A stretch of DNA of 64,000 bases from assembly GCA_902599625.1 (NCBI GenBank), contig CACKGF010000002.1, forward strand, positions 62,001-126,000. Reading direction: 5' to 3'. The notes below the pieces were generated by a model. The model did not search any database, was not told where the DNA came from, and saw only the letters and a program-made list of their open reading frames with translations. The stretch is from an uncultured Pelagibacteraceae bacterium. Its GTDB lineage: Bacteria; Pseudomonadota; Alphaproteobacteria; Pelagibacterales; Pelagibacteraceae. This document shows, piece by piece, positions 35,830 to 45,800 of the stretch (position 1 is its first letter; each line of letters starts with the position of its first letter). The translations under genes were made by a program, and so were the position numbers.

Positions 35830-37697
35830 GCTATCTTCTTAATAGACTTTCTTTTAAGATGTGACAACAGAATAAATACTGCCGCTGGGGTTATACCGTC
35901 AATTCTGAGTGCTTGACCCATTGTTTTTGGCTTAATTTGCTTAAATTTTGACTTTACTTCGTTTGAAAACCCAGAAAAACTATCATAATTAATGTTATCC
36001 GGGATTTTAAGATTTTCATCTCGTTTAAAAGCCAAAATATCAGCACTTTGCTTCTTTAAATAACCCTTGTAGTGAGCATTGGTTTCCAATTGTTCATCTA
36101 TATCTTTTGATATAAAGCTTAATTCTGGCCAAATCTCCCTAATTTTGTCCATAGTCACTCCTTTTTGAGCCAGTATGTTGCTAGCTGTCCTTAAAATTCC
36201 ATCTTTTGCTATTTTCACACCAAATTTAGATACCTTTGAGGGTGAAATTTTTAATTTGTCCATTTTGCTTGAAATATTAGATAAATTTTTACTTTTTAAA
36301 TTAAAAACTTCAGCTCTTTCTTTGGATACTAAGCCAATATTTATTCCTATTTCAGTTAATCTTAAATCAGCATTGTCAGATCTAAGAGTTAATCTATATT
36401 CAGCTCTTGAAGTGAACATCCTATAAGGCTCAGCAACTCCTTTCGTTACTAAGTCATCTATCATAACACCGATATAAGCTTGAGATCTATCTAAAATTAA
36501 TGGTTCTTTATTTTGAATCGATAAGGCTGCGTTAGCGCCAGCAATCAATCCTTGTGCTGCCGCCTCCTCATAGCCTGTTGTTCCATTTATTTGTCCTGCT
36601 AAATAGAAATTTTTAATCTTCTTAGTCTCTAGGGTTAAGAAGAGCTCTCTAGGGTCAACATAATCATATTCTATTGCATATCCAGGTCTTATGATTTTAA
36701 CGTGTTCTAAACCATTGATATTCTGACATATTTTATACTGAATCTCTTCTGGAAGAGATGTGGAAATACCATTTGGATACACTGTATTATCGTTAAGGCC
36801 TTCGGGTTCTAAAAAGATCTGATGTCTAGTCTTGTCTTTAAATTTATAAATTTTATCTTCAATGGATGGACAATACCTAGGACCAACACCCTGAATATTT
36901 CCGGAATACATTGCACTCTTTTTTAAATTTTCAGAAATAATCTCATGAACTTTTTTATTTGTGTAAGTCATACTACATGAGATTTGATCATTATAAACTT
37001 TCTTAGTTAAGAAAGAGAAAAAAGAGATATCTTTATCTGCATCTTGTCGTTCAAGATTATCATAATTGATTGTTGTACCGTCTAACCTTGGAGGAGTTCC
37101 AGTTTTTAGTCTACCTAATTTAAAATCATATTTTCTTAATTGATCAGATAAACCTATTGTAGGTTTTTCATCATACCTACCAGCTGGTGTTCTTTTATCT
37201 CCTATATGAATTAAACCATTTAAAAAAGTGCCCGTTGTCAGAATTACCTTAGAACATTTGATTTCTGTACCATCTGCCGCCTTGAGGCCTTTTATCTCAT
37301 TATTTTCAATTATGAATTCATTTATTGATATTGAAAATATGCTTAAATTACAGTAGTTTAGCAGTTTTAACTGCATTTCTTTTTTATAAACAGATCTATC
37401 ACTTTGAGTTCGAAGTCCTTGTACGGCTGGTCCTCTGCTTCTATTTAGAAGTCTGAATTGTATACCAGATTTATCTGCTATGTCGCCCATAACACCATCT
37501 AAAGCATCTATTTCTCTTACTAGATGCCCTTTGCCTAGCCCACCGATTGCAGGGTTACAAGACATCTCACCAATTGTGTTCGTGTCGTTTGTAAATAATG
37601 CGGTCTTAACACCTATACGTGCCGATGCAGCAGCGGCTTCACAGCCAGCATGACCACCACCAATTACGACGACATCAAATGCAAAATTATTTTTCAT
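35826..37697 (-). CDS. mnmG: tRNA uridine 5-carboxymethylaminomethyl modification enzyme MnmG
   Basis: FAD-dependent partner of MnmE in making the cmnm5/mnm5 modification of wobble uridine. The FAD motif is [21 protein letters not shown] (about 9-29), followed by [21 protein letters not shown] and [13 protein letters not shown], both GidA signatures. It is 623 residues, full length. MnmE lies next to it on the same strand, separated by a 116-base gap that contains a terminator, so the two are probably separate transcription units. Confidence 0.98.
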   Translation of the reverse strand: MKNNFAFDVVVIGGGHAGCEAAAASARIGVKTALFTNDTNTIGEMSCNPAIGGLGKGHLVREIDALDGVMGDIADKSGIQFRLLNRSRGPAVQGLRTQSDRSVYKKEMQLKLLNYCNLSIFSISINEFIIENNEIKGLKAADGTEIKCSKVILTTGTFLNGLIHIGDKRTPAGRYDEKPTIGLSDQLRKYDFKLGRLKTGTPPRLDGTTINYDNLERQDADKDISFFSFLTKKVYNDQISCSMTYTNKKVHEIISENLKKSAMYSGNIQGVGPRYCPSIEDKIYKFKDKTRHQIFLEPEGLNDNTVYPNGISTSLPEEIQYKICQNINGLEHVKIIRPGYAIEYDYVDPRELFLTLETKKIKNFYLAGQINGTTGYEEAAAQGLIAGANAALSIQNKEPLILDRSQAYIGVMIDDLVTKGVAEPYRMFTSRAEYRLTLRSDNADLRLTEIGINIGLVSKERAEVFNLKSKNLSNISSKMDKLKISPSKVSKFGVKIAKDGILRTASNILAQKGVTMDKIREIWPELSFISKDIDEQLETNAHYKGYLKKQSADILAFKRDENLKIPDNINYDSFSGFSNEVKSKFKQIKPKTMGQALRIDGITPAAVFILLSHLKRKSIKKIA

Positions 37698-37745
37698 ATT
37701 TAGAATTTATAATTGATAACGAATTTTACAAGTTTTAACAAAAAA

Positions 37746-37771
37746 ACATTAAAAAGTTGGCTAATACCAAC
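37746..37771 (-). terminator. Terminator of mnmE
   Basis: On the minus strand GTTGG-TATTAG-CCAAC (37771-37756) forms a 5-bp stem followed by TTTTTAATG, about 40 bases after the mnmE stop codon. The stem is short but the T-run position is right. It would separate mnmE from mnmG transcription; a TATAAA box about 20 bases before the mnmG start may be the -10 of mnmG. Confidence 0.6.
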
Positions 37772-37813
37772 GATTTATTTAAAAAAGATACTAAAAAAAC
37801 AGCAAAATTGAAT

Positions 37814-39145
37814 TTATTTGCCGATACAGAAATCATTGAAAATACTGCCTAATATGGCCTCTACATCAACTTTTCCAACAATTTTTCCTAAACTGACTTG
37901 TGCTAGCCTTAGATCTTCTGCGCCTTTGTCAAAATCTAAAGACACTGTTTTATCTTTAAAGTTTTGCAAGTTTATTAAGCACTCCTTTAAATTATTTTTA
38001 TGTCTCTCTCTAGTTACAAAAACGTCATCAGAAAACTTCATATCTGTGATTAAATTCTTTTTGATACGATCTAACAATTCATCTATGTTTTTTTCTTTAA
38101 GAAAAGACACTGATATTGGATCGTATTTGTTAAGTCTATCTTTCACATCAAATTTATTAAGATCAGATTTATTGATAACTAAAATAGTGTTCTTATTAAA
38201 TAGATCATTCAAAAACCCATAAAAATCAACATTTTTTGGCTCTATAACAACAATTCTAAGGTCCGCTTCCTCCGCTTTCTCAAAGGCAAGCTTAATTCCT
38301 TCTTTCTCAATTACATCTTTAGAGTCTCTTATACCTGCGGTGTCTGAAATTATAACAGGGTAACCATAAAAATTTAAATTTGTTTGCAATACATCTCGAG
38401 TAGTACCCGCAACATCTGATACTATTGCTACATTTCTTTTACTTAAGTAATTCATCAATGTTGATTTGCCAGAGTTTGGAGGACCAACAATTGCAATTTT
38501 ATAACCTGTTCTTATTCTTTCTCCGACTTCATAACTATTTAATATTTTTTTGATTTCATTTTCAATAATAGAAACATCCCTTTTAACATCATCGAGTACA
38601 TTAGAAGGCAGGTCTTCCTCAGGAAAGTCAATCTTTGCCTCGATTTTTGACAAAACCTTAATTAATTTATCTCTGAGATCATTAAATTTTAAAAAAGTTT
38701 TACCTTTTATAATATTTTGAGCTTGTTCCATTTGAATTTCAGTTTCTGCTGCAATTAAATCTCCTATAGCCTCTGCTTGTAGCAAATTTATCTTTCCATT
38801 TAAAAATGCTAGCTTAGTAAACTCGCCGGGTTCCGCTAATCTGCATTTTTTTGTATTTAAAAGAGTTTCTTGGAGCGCTTTGACAACTGCTTTGCTTCCA
38901 TGAACATGTAATTCGGCCATATCTTCGCCTGTATAGCTTTTAGGACCAGGAAACCATAAAACTATGCCTTGATCGATTGGTCTAGAATTGTTGATATTGT
39001 TTAATTCTAGGAGGGTTGCCTCTCTAGGTTTTGGTAAGGCCCTATTTGTTAAGGATTTAATAAGAAAACTAGTCTCCTGGCCAGAAATTCGAATAATGGC
39101 GACTCCTGAAGCTCCGATTCCAGTTGATATAGCACATATTGTCAT
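37814..39145 (-). CDS. mnmE: tRNA modification GTPase MnmE
   Basis: GTPase that works with MnmG on wobble uridines. It has an N-terminal folate-binding domain (about 1-115), a helical domain, and an inserted G domain with P-loop VGPPNSGKST (about 217-226), DTAG and NKSD motifs. The C-terminus ends in the catalytic CIGK. It is 443 residues, normal. It is divergent from a sulfotransferase gene; in most alphaproteobacteria rho follows upstream directly. Confidence 0.98.
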   Translation of the reverse strand: MTICAISTGIGASGVAIIRISGQETSFLIKSLTNRALPKPREATLLELNNINNSRPIDQGIVLWFPGPKSYTGEDMAELHVHGSKAVVKALQETLLNTKKCRLAEPGEFTKLAFLNGKINLLQAEAIGDLIAAETEIQMEQAQNIIKGKTFLKFNDLRDKLIKVLSKIEAKIDFPEEDLPSNVLDDVKRDVSIIENEIKKILNSYEVGERIRTGYKIAIVGPPNSGKSTLMNYLSKRNVAIVSDVAGTTRDVLQTNLNFYGYPVIISDTAGIRDSKDVIEKEGIKLAFEKAEEADLRIVVIEPKNVDFYGFLNDLFNKNTILVINKSDLNKFDVKDRLNKYDPISVSFLKEKNIDELLDRIKKNLITDMKFSDDVFVTRERHKNNLKECLINLQNFKDKTVSLDFDKGAEDLRLAQVSLGKIVGKVDVEAILGSIFNDFCIGK

Positions 39146-39192
39146 GAATATATTATATAATGAATTTAATATAAGGATATCATTATTATACT

Positions 39193-40029
39193 ATGATCAT
39201 TTGGTTAGCTTCATACCCAAAAAGTGGAAACACTTGGTTAAGGATGTTCTTAAAAAGCTACTTTCAAAAATCAGGAGCTGAATTTGGTCTAGAAAACAAG
39301 ATACTTGATGATTTTAAATCTCATGGTTTCCCAGATTTAAAAATGCTTAAACACCTTAAAATAAATTTTAACAAATTTCCAGATATTGCAAAAAACTGGG
39401 AAACGTTACAAGATTATATAAACTTGAATAACAAAACAAATTTTCTTAAAACACATAGTTCAATGTGTACTGTGGGACCATATAAATTCACCACTCATAG
39501 AAACACAAAAGGAGGAATATATCTAGTTAGAGATCCTAGGGATGTTTTAATATCTTACTCCAACCATCTTGGTTTCGATTATGACGCTACTCTTGAAATA
39601 ATGTCACTCTCAAATAGTTTTGAAACACCGCCTATAGAAGAAGGTAAAAGTTTCAAAAAAACACTTTTAGGTTCTTGGGCAGATAACTATAACTCCTGGA
39701 AGAGCTACAAATCATCTAAAATACTAATAATTAAATATGAGGATATGGTTTTAGATAGTTACAATACTTTTAAAAAAATTTTAAATTATTTAAATGAGAC
39801 TGATGATATAGAGGTAAATGAAGAAAAACTTATTACAGCTTTAAAACAAACAGATTTTAAAGAACTCCAAAAGATGGAAAAGGAACATGGTTTTCGAGAG
39901 AGGCTGAAGAGTGATCTTTTTTTTAGGAAAGGTAAAACTGGTGAATGGAACAAAGAATTACCCAGGCATTTGACTAAAAAAATTGAAAAACTTTTCCACA
40001 AAGAAATGGTTGAGTTAGGTTATCTGTAG
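39193..40029 (+). CDS. Sulfotransferase domain protein
   Basis: PAPS-dependent sulfotransferase. The 5'-phosphosulfate-binding loop is SYPKSGNTWLRMFL (about 6-19) and the 3'-phosphate-binding motif is IYLVRDPRDVLISYSNHLG (about 110-128). It is 278 residues, the normal single-domain length. The acceptor is unknown; a surface glycan or small metabolite is plausible. It sits next to a GT41-like gene as an accessory pair between mnmE and rho, their 3' ends overlapping by 10 bp. Confidence 0.88.
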   Translation: MIIWLASYPKSGNTWLRMFLKSYFQKSGAEFGLENKILDDFKSHGFPDLKMLKHLKINFNKFPDIAKNWETLQDYINLNNKTNFLKTHSSMCTVGPYKFTTHRNTKGGIYLVRDPRDVLISYSNHLGFDYDATLEIMSLSNSFETPPIEEGKSFKKTLLGSWADNYNSWKSYKSSKILIIKYEDMVLDSYNTFKKILNYLNETDDIEVNEEKLITALKQTDFKELQKMEKEHGFRERLKSDLFFRKGKTGEWNKELPRHLTKKIEKLFHKEMVELGYL

Positions 40030-41720
40030 TTATCAATTGCTTGCTTGTGCATATCGTCAAGAGCATCACAAAAATTTTTGCTGAATTTTTTTGTATCAAA
40101 TAAGGGAGTTTTCAGAATTCCATCAAAAAGTTGTTTTCTTACCTTTTCCAGTTCGTTTATATTTTTTGAGTAAAAAACTGCTTTTTCTACATAATCATCA
40201 AGATCTATTGCTACAAAGTTTTCAATATTTGCATTTTTTAGAATACTTTCACCACATCTAGAATTAAAGTTATATCCAGTTTTTGTAATTACAGGCACAT
40301 TTTTCCATAATGCCTCAAATGTTGTTGTAACTCCGTTAAATGGGAATGTATCTAAACATACATCAATTTTGTCATAAATATTAATATGAGATAAAAAATC
40401 ATTTCTTCTAACTTTTTTAAGTATTTCAAGAGAGTCTGTTAAACCCTCATTTTGAAACTTTTTCCTTAAAACGTCTTCACATATAAATAGAGATGATTTC
40501 AATATTAACTTAGACCTCTTAACTTTTTTTAATATTTTTATCCATGTGTTTATAACTTCATCATTTATTTTCATAAAATTATTAAGAGAACCGAATGTAA
40601 AATAACCATTTTTTTTAATAGGTAGCTCGTTAAAAACTCTTTTATGTTCAAAGCCGCAGTGTGCGTTCCAAATTTCTGGTAGTTTGTAAATTTTTGTCAC
40701 ATAATCCATTTCTTCATCTCTTACGGTTTGGGCATCAGCTAGAAGAAAGTCTATTTCTTTAAATCCAGATGCATTATTGAAACCTAGCCAATTTATTTGA
40801 AGTGGACACATTCTTGTATTGAAGATATTCGCCCTATTTGCAGACCATAGTCCAGCAAGATCAATTAAAATATCTATTTTGGAATTTTGAATAGTATTTA
40901 CAATCTCTTGATCCAATTTATCTCCTAAATTAATCCAATGATCAAAAAATTCTTTAAAATTTTCAGTAGTTTCATCGTGCTGATTTATCTTCAAAAGAGA
41001 TAGTGCAACAGTTTCAAATTTCGTTTTTTTTAAGTCTTTAATGAGATTAATGATAAAATAGGAAATTGAGTGAGATTTATTAAAATCAGGGGAGAGGAAA
41101 CCAACCTTTATCTTTTTTTTATCTGGCTTTAAATTTATTAATTTTTTTGCATCAAAATTATTAAATAAATTTGTGAACTTTTTCTGAAACTCGCTAAAAT
41201 TTATCTGTTTCCAGTCACTTAAATACATTTGTGATGTAATGTATATAGATCCAATAAGCTTATCTAATTTTTTTAATTTAAGAATTTTTTCTATTACTAG
41301 AATTCGTTCTTTATGTTTTAAAAGATATTTATATAAGTCAATTCCATGTGCTAGGTACTTTTGATTATCAGAAAATTTTTTTTCTGCCTCAATATACATT
41401 TTTTCAGAGATCATAAAATTACTTACTAAACTCGACTCTTTGCGTCCCATCTCAGCACAAAGTTTAATATGATTACACAGCGACTCTAATGATGTTTCAC
41501 CAAGGTTATCTTTGTAAAAGGCTTTCTCAAAATTATCTAAAGCGCCTTTAACGTCATCCTCTGTCCTACCTTTCCGCGATGCGTGGCAAACACCTAATAA
41601 ATTATGTAAAACAGAAGATCTGTTTTTTTCTGTTGAAAATGTTTTAATTTCTACAATAATTTCAGAATATTTTTTTTCTTTTAAGAGTTTATTGATTTTT
41701 GACATGTTTATGTCGGTCAT
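40020..41720 (-). CDS. TPR plus GT41 (O-GlcNAc transferase-like) glycosyltransferase
   Basis: The N-terminal ~180 residues hold degenerate TPR helices (for example SVLHNLLGVCHASRKGRTED); residues about 200-560 match the catalytic region of O-linked GlcNAc transferase / SPINDLY proteins: KVGFLSPDFNKSHSISYF, DILIDLAGLWSANRANIF, PLQINWLGFNNASG and FGSLNNFMKINDEV. It probably glycosylates proteins in the cytoplasm; donor and targets are unknown. The start at 41720 (MTDINMSK) is chosen over a TTG two codons earlier. It lies between the sulfotransferase and rho. Confidence 0.85.
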   Translation of the reverse strand: MTDINMSKINKLLKEKKYSEIIVEIKTFSTEKNRSSVLHNLLGVCHASRKGRTEDDVKGALDNFEKAFYKDNLGETSLESLCNHIKLCAEMGRKESSLVSNFMISEKMYIEAEKKFSDNQKYLAHGIDLYKYLLKHKERILVIEKILKLKKLDKLIGSIYITSQMYLSDWKQINFSEFQKKFTNLFNNFDAKKLINLKPDKKKIKVGFLSPDFNKSHSISYFIINLIKDLKKTKFETVALSLLKINQHDETTENFKEFFDHWINLGDKLDQEIVNTIQNSKIDILIDLAGLWSANRANIFNTRMCPLQINWLGFNNASGFKEIDFLLADAQTVRDEEMDYVTKIYKLPEIWNAHCGFEHKRVFNELPIKKNGYFTFGSLNNFMKINDEVINTWIKILKKVKRSKLILKSSLFICEDVLRKKFQNEGLTDSLEILKKVRRNDFLSHINIYDKIDVCLDTFPFNGVTTTFEALWKNVPVITKTGYNFNSRCGESILKNANIENFVAIDLDDYVEKAVFYSKNINELEKVRKQLFDGILKTPLFDTKKFSKNFCDALDDMHKQAIDNYR

Positions 41721-41761
41721 AAACAAATATTATCAAATAAAAGTTTAATTTAAATGATTTA

Positions 41762-43033
41762 TTAAGATGGTTTATTCATCGAATTAAAAAACTCTGTGTT
41801 ACTTTTGGTATTTTTAAGTTTTGAATTTATGAATTCAATAGCATCCATTGATCCCATGGGTGCAATAATACGTCTTAGAACGTTCATTTTTTGTAAATCA
41901 TTTTTATCAAAGAGCAGTTCTTCTCTTCTTGTGCCTGACTTAGTGATATCAATTGCCGGGAATATTCTTTTTTCAGAGATTTTCCTATCTAGAATTGTTT
42001 CACTATTACCTGTTCCTTTAAATTCTTCAAATATAACTTCATCCATTCTGCTTCCAGTATCTATTAACGCTGTAGCTATAATTGTTAAAGATCCACCTTC
42101 TTCGATGTTTCTAGCTGCCCCAAAAAATCTTTTTGGTCTTTGAAGTGCATTAGCATCTACACCTCCTGTTAAAACTTTACCAGAACTGGGAACTACAGCG
42201 TTATAAGCTCTTCCAAGTCTTGTTATTGAGTCTAAAAGAATAACGACATCTTTTTTATGTTCTGTCATTCTCTTAGCTTTTTCTATAACCATTTCAGCTA
42301 CCGCTACGTGCCTTTGTGCAGGTTCATCAAAAGTTGAACTTACCACCTCACCTTTAACAGTACGTTGCATATCTGTTACTTCTTCAGGTCTTTCATCTAT
42401 AAGTAAGACCATCAAATAACATTCTGGATGATTGGCAGTAATCGAGTTGGCTATACTTTGTAATATCATTGTCTTCCCGGCTTTCGGTGGAGATATGATT
42501 AAAGATCTTTGGCCTTTGCCAATTGGACTTACGAGATCAATTAATCTTGGGGTTAAATTTGGTTTTTTCTCAACTGTGTTTGTCTCAACTTCCATTACTA
42601 TTTGTTTGTTAGGATATAATGGAGTTAAGTTATCAAAAGCAATTTTGTGCCTAGATTTTTCAGGGTCTTCAAGATTTATCTTGCTCACTTGAAGCAAAGC
42701 AAAATATCTTTCTCCCTCTTTTGGCGCTCTCACAGGCCCTTCAACGGTATCCCCTGTTCTTAAACCAAATTTTCTGATTTGACTTGGGCTTACATAAATA
42801 TCATCTGCGCCCGGTAAATAATTTGACTCCAAAGCTCTTAAAAAACCGAATCCATCTTGTAGAAGCTGTAAAACGCCCATTCCAGTTATTTCTTCACCTT
42901 TTTCAGCAAGCTTTTTCAGAATAGCAAAAAGAATTTCTTGCTTTCTAAGTGTGCTTGCGTTTTCAATACCTAACTTTTCTGCCTGTTCAATTAATTGTGC
43001 TGGGCTATTTTTTTTAAGTTCTTGGATTTTCAT
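41762..43033 (-). CDS. rho: Transcription termination factor Rho
   Basis: Hexameric RNA helicase that ends transcription at rut sites. It has an N-terminal RNA-binding domain (1-130), Walker A PPKAGKT (182-188), [14 protein letters not shown] and the R-loop region with [11 protein letters not shown] and [22 protein letters not shown]. It is 423 residues, normal, with no large insertion. Few intrinsic terminators are visible in this window, so Rho probably carries much of the termination load. Confidence 0.98.
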   Translation of the reverse strand: MKIQELKKNSPAQLIEQAEKLGIENASTLRKQEILFAILKKLAEKGEEITGMGVLQLLQDGFGFLRALESNYLPGADDIYVSPSQIRKFGLRTGDTVEGPVRAPKEGERYFALLQVSKINLEDPEKSRHKIAFDNLTPLYPNKQIVMEVETNTVEKKPNLTPRLIDLVSPIGKGQRSLIISPPKAGKTMILQSIANSITANHPECYLMVLLIDERPEEVTDMQRTVKGEVVSSTFDEPAQRHVAVAEMVIEKAKRMTEHKKDVVILLDSITRLGRAYNAVVPSSGKVLTGGVDANALQRPKRFFGAARNIEEGGSLTIIATALIDTGSRMDEVIFEEFKGTGNSETILDRKISEKRIFPAIDITKSGTRREELLFDKNDLQKMNVLRRIIAPMGSMDAIEFINSKLKNTKSNTEFFNSMNKPS

Positions 43034-43061
43034 GTGGGGAATTGAATAGTTTGATAGGATT

Positions 43062-43089
43062 AATATAATCTATATTTACGATATTTCAA
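43062..43089 (-). promoter_or_regulatory. Candidate promoter of rho
   Basis: On the minus strand TTGAAA (43089-43084), 16 bases, then TATATT (43067-43062). The -35 overlaps the hemJ stop codon and the start site would be about 20 bases before the rho ATG. Plausible, but in AT-rich DNA not proof. Confidence 0.35.
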
Positions 43090-43526
43090 CCTCCTAAAGG
43101 CTTTAAAATTGCAAAAAATATGATCAAAATTAACAGTATAGTTGGTATTTCATTAATAATTCTAAAATATTTTGAGCTTGCTGTGTTTCTATCATCTTTA
43201 AATGCTCTTAAACATGATCCAAGATAAAAGTGATAAGCGGTTAAAATAATTACCAAAAAAAATTTAACTTGCATCCAAAGTGCACTTAATAATTCAGCAC
43301 CAATAGAGTGTACTAGAGCCAAACCAAATATCCATGATAACAACATTGCTGGATACATAATGTAGAAATACAGTTTTCTTTCCATTACTTTAAAAACTTT
43401 ACAAACCTCAATATTTGATGAGTTTTCTGTGTGATAAACAAATATTCTTGGCAAATAAAGTAATCCTGCCATCCAAGAAATTACAGCAATTAAATGTAGT
43501 GATTTAAATATTAGATAAAAATTCAT
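43086..43526 (-). CDS. hemJ: Protoporphyrinogen oxidase HemJ
   Basis: Membrane protein that oxidises protoporphyrinogen IX to protoporphyrin IX, the penultimate haem step. It is 146 residues with four membrane segments; the conserved histidine in LKSLHLIAVISWMAGLLYLPR (first helix) and the motif WMQVKFFLVIILTAYH are seen. It is coupled to hemH by a 4-bp overlap in the cluster hemE-hemH-hemJ, which covers uroporphyrinogen decarboxylation, protoporphyrinogen oxidation and iron insertion. Confidence 0.95.
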   Translation of the reverse strand: MNFYLIFKSLHLIAVISWMAGLLYLPRIFVYHTENSSNIEVCKVFKVMERKLYFYIMYPAMLLSWIFGLALVHSIGAELLSALWMQVKFFLVIILTAYHFYLGSCLRAFKDDRNTASSKYFRIINEIPTILLILIIFFAILKPLGG

Positions 43527-44524
43527 TTTCTTATACTCTTTCTGATTAAGTGTACCAATAATTTTATATGATCATCGTTATCATTTAAGCAAGGGATTGT
43601 ATCAAATTTCTCCCCACCAGACTCTAAAAAGCTTTCTTTTCCCTGAATAGAAATTTCCTCAAGGGTTTCAACACAATCAGAGGAAAAACCAGGAGAGATA
43701 ACTAAAATATTTTTTTTCCCCTCTTTGGGTAAATTTTCCAAAGTTTTATCTGTGTAAGGTTGAAGCCATTCTTGTGGGCCAAATCTTGATTGGAAAGTTG
43801 TCAAAATTGGTATGTCTTTATTAAACGTTTCTTTAATTAATCTAGAGGTTTTGTGACAATAGCAGTGATATGGATCGCCTTTGTCAAAATATTTTTTTGG
43901 TATACCGTGATAAGATGCTAATATTAAATCAGGTTTCCAATTAATGCTACTAAGTTTGTGATTTATTGAATTCACAATTGCTTGAATATAGAGTGGTTCA
44001 GATTCATAATGAGGTATAATTTGAAGACTGGGCTGCCATCTCATTTTCATTAGCGTCCTGTACACTTCATCACAAACTGTAGCTGTTGTTGCTGCTGCAT
44101 ACTGTGGATACAGAGGAAGTATTATAATGTTTTCACATCCGCTTTCTTGTAAATCTAACATTTTACTCTTTATACTTGGATTTCCATATCTCATTGCGTA
44201 ATCAACAACTAAGTTTTCATTTGATATTATAGATTTAACCTTTTCGGTCTGTTTGATTGTGTAATATCGCAAAGGAGAAACATTTTCTTGCTTCATCCAT
44301 ATTTCTTTATAAGCTTTTGCTGTTTTAGATGGTCTAAAAGTAAGAATAAATAAGTTTAAAATAATTTTCCATAAAAAAGGATTTACTTCAATAACCCGTC
44401 TGTCTGATAAAAATTCATTCAAATATTTTCTTATATCCCACCACCCTGTGGAGTCTGGTGTTCCTAGATTAATTAATAAAACACCAGTTTTTCCAAAGTT
44501 TACTTGGGGATGATTACTGTCCAT
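43523..44524 (-). CDS. hemH: Ferrochelatase
   Basis: Inserts Fe2+ into protoporphyrin IX. The family motifs LLINLGTPDS (about 16-25), ASYHGIPKKYFDKGDPYHCYCHKT with the metal-binding histidine, TFQSRFGPQEWLQPYT and GFSSDCVETLEEI with the active-site glutamate are all present. It is 333 residues, normal. Its start overlaps the end of hemE by 11 bases. Confidence 0.98.
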   Translation of the reverse strand: MDSNHPQVNFGKTGVLLINLGTPDSTGWWDIRKYLNEFLSDRRVIEVNPFLWKIILNLFILTFRPSKTAKAYKEIWMKQENVSPLRYYTIKQTEKVKSIISNENLVVDYAMRYGNPSIKSKMLDLQESGCENIIILPLYPQYAAATTATVCDEVYRTLMKMRWQPSLQIIPHYESEPLYIQAIVNSINHKLSSINWKPDLILASYHGIPKKYFDKGDPYHCYCHKTSRLIKETFNKDIPILTTFQSRFGPQEWLQPYTDKTLENLPKEGKKNILVISPGFSSDCVETLEEISIQGKESFLESGGEKFDTIPCLNDNDDHIKLLVHLIRKSIRK

Positions 44525-45521
44525 TAAAACTCCTAACTTCGTCTACTAAATATCTAACCATATCCGGGTTTGTTTCTGGTAAAACTCCGTGTCCTAAATT
44601 AAATATATATCTTTTTTTATCGAAAGTTTTTAAATATTTTGTCACTTCATTTCTCACAATTTCTTTATTTTGAAGTAAAATTTTTGGATCAAGACCTCCT
44701 TGCACAGGAATATCAATAGTATCTCTAATAACTGAGGGATCAACATTATAATCAATATTAATTATGTCTGGATTCACATTGTCTACAAATTTTTCGTAAC
44801 TATTGATGTTTCTTGGAAAACAAATTGAGATTATTTTTTTTTGTCTAATAAAATCCACTAAACTTTTTATAGGTTTATAAACGAAATAATCTAGATCTTT
44901 TTCTGAAACAAGTCCGGCCCAACTGTCAAATATCTGAATTATAGATGCACCACTTTTAATTTGAGCTTCAATATGTATTTTTAAGAATTCATCTAACTTA
45001 ATCAAAATATTATCAATATATTCATCTTTTGGAAAAACGTTAAAGTTTCCTTCCTTTGGGGACTTTCTGTTAAGCATGTACACTAAAAGGGTCCATGGGG
45101 CTCCTACAAAACCTATAATATCTTTATTACTTATAGATAATTTTTTTTTTGTTTCTTGAACTGTTTTATAAACAGGATTAAGTTTTTTAAGAAAGTCTTC
45201 TTTTTTAACATCATTTAATATATTTAAATTAAACTTATTCAAATCAGGTCCAAAATTTTTTTTAAATTTTACTTGCTGACCGAGTGCATGTGGAACTAAT
45301 AGAATATCAGAAAAAATTATAGCAGCATCAAAATCAAACCTATTAATTGGTTGTATTGTTATTTGAGATGATAATTTTGTATTTAAACAAAGTTTGATAA
45401 AATCTTGATTTTTTTCTCTTATAGATCTGAATTCTGGCAAATATCTCCCTGCTTGTCTCATTAACCATATAGGTGTTTTGGAAGATTTGTTATTTATGCA
45501 ATCTTGTATAAGGGTATTCAT
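44514..45521 (-). CDS. hemE: Uroporphyrinogen decarboxylase
   Basis: Converts uroporphyrinogen III to coproporphyrinogen III. The N-terminal signature PIWLMRQAGRYLPEFR (about 18-33) holds the substrate-binding arginines, followed by FSDILLVPHALGQ with the catalytic Asp and GFVGAPWTLL. It is 335 residues, normal. It is the last minus-strand gene before the strand switch at about 45.6 kb, the position next to the replication origin in Caulobacter and Rickettsia. Confidence 0.98.
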   Translation of the reverse strand: MNTLIQDCINNKSSKTPIWLMRQAGRYLPEFRSIREKNQDFIKLCLNTKLSSQITIQPINRFDFDAAIIFSDILLVPHALGQQVKFKKNFGPDLNKFNLNILNDVKKEDFLKKLNPVYKTVQETKKKLSISNKDIIGFVGAPWTLLVYMLNRKSPKEGNFNVFPKDEYIDNILIKLDEFLKIHIEAQIKSGASIIQIFDSWAGLVSEKDLDYFVYKPIKSLVDFIRQKKIISICFPRNINSYEKFVDNVNPDIINIDYNVDPSVIRDTIDIPVQGGLDPKILLQNKEIVRNEVTKYLKTFDKKRYIFNLGHGVLPETNPDMVRYLVDEVRSFNGQ

Positions 45522-45800
45522 ATAATTAGATATTATCTATATTGTTTGTAGTATGTATTGTTAATAATGGTAGTTAATGTTTTTTAACAAGTTTATAACA
45601 GTTTTTTCACATAAGATTTATTAAATTTGCCTCAAAATTCTTTGAGTTTTAATTAATTATCATTTTTTAATCTAAGAAGTATAATATTTATCAACATGGT
45701 TTAAAATGTATATAAATGAGCACTTATACATTAAAATCTTTGAATAGAGTTTTTGTTAATTTTATGAAGCAACTTATACACATAGATACACTTTTAATAC
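45522..45800. other. Candidate chromosomal replication origin (oriC)
   Basis: A 279-base non-coding, very AT-rich gap between hemE and ppsR, the conserved location of oriC in several alphaproteobacteria. DnaA-box-like 9-mers: TTATACACA (45774-45782, perfect), TTTTTCACA (45603-45611, fits TTWTNCACA), TTATCAACA (45688-45696, one mismatch) and TTATTAACA on the minus strand (45567-45559, one mismatch). Genes to the left run mostly minus and those to the right mostly plus, as expected at an origin. parS/parAB are about 10 kb away. Inferred, not shown. Confidence 0.6.

Noticed and set aside
45541-45800. CtrA binding sites (TTAA-N7-TTAA) in the putative origin
   Set aside because: TTAA is too common in this AT-rich DNA to be meaningful, and I found no convincing spaced pair.
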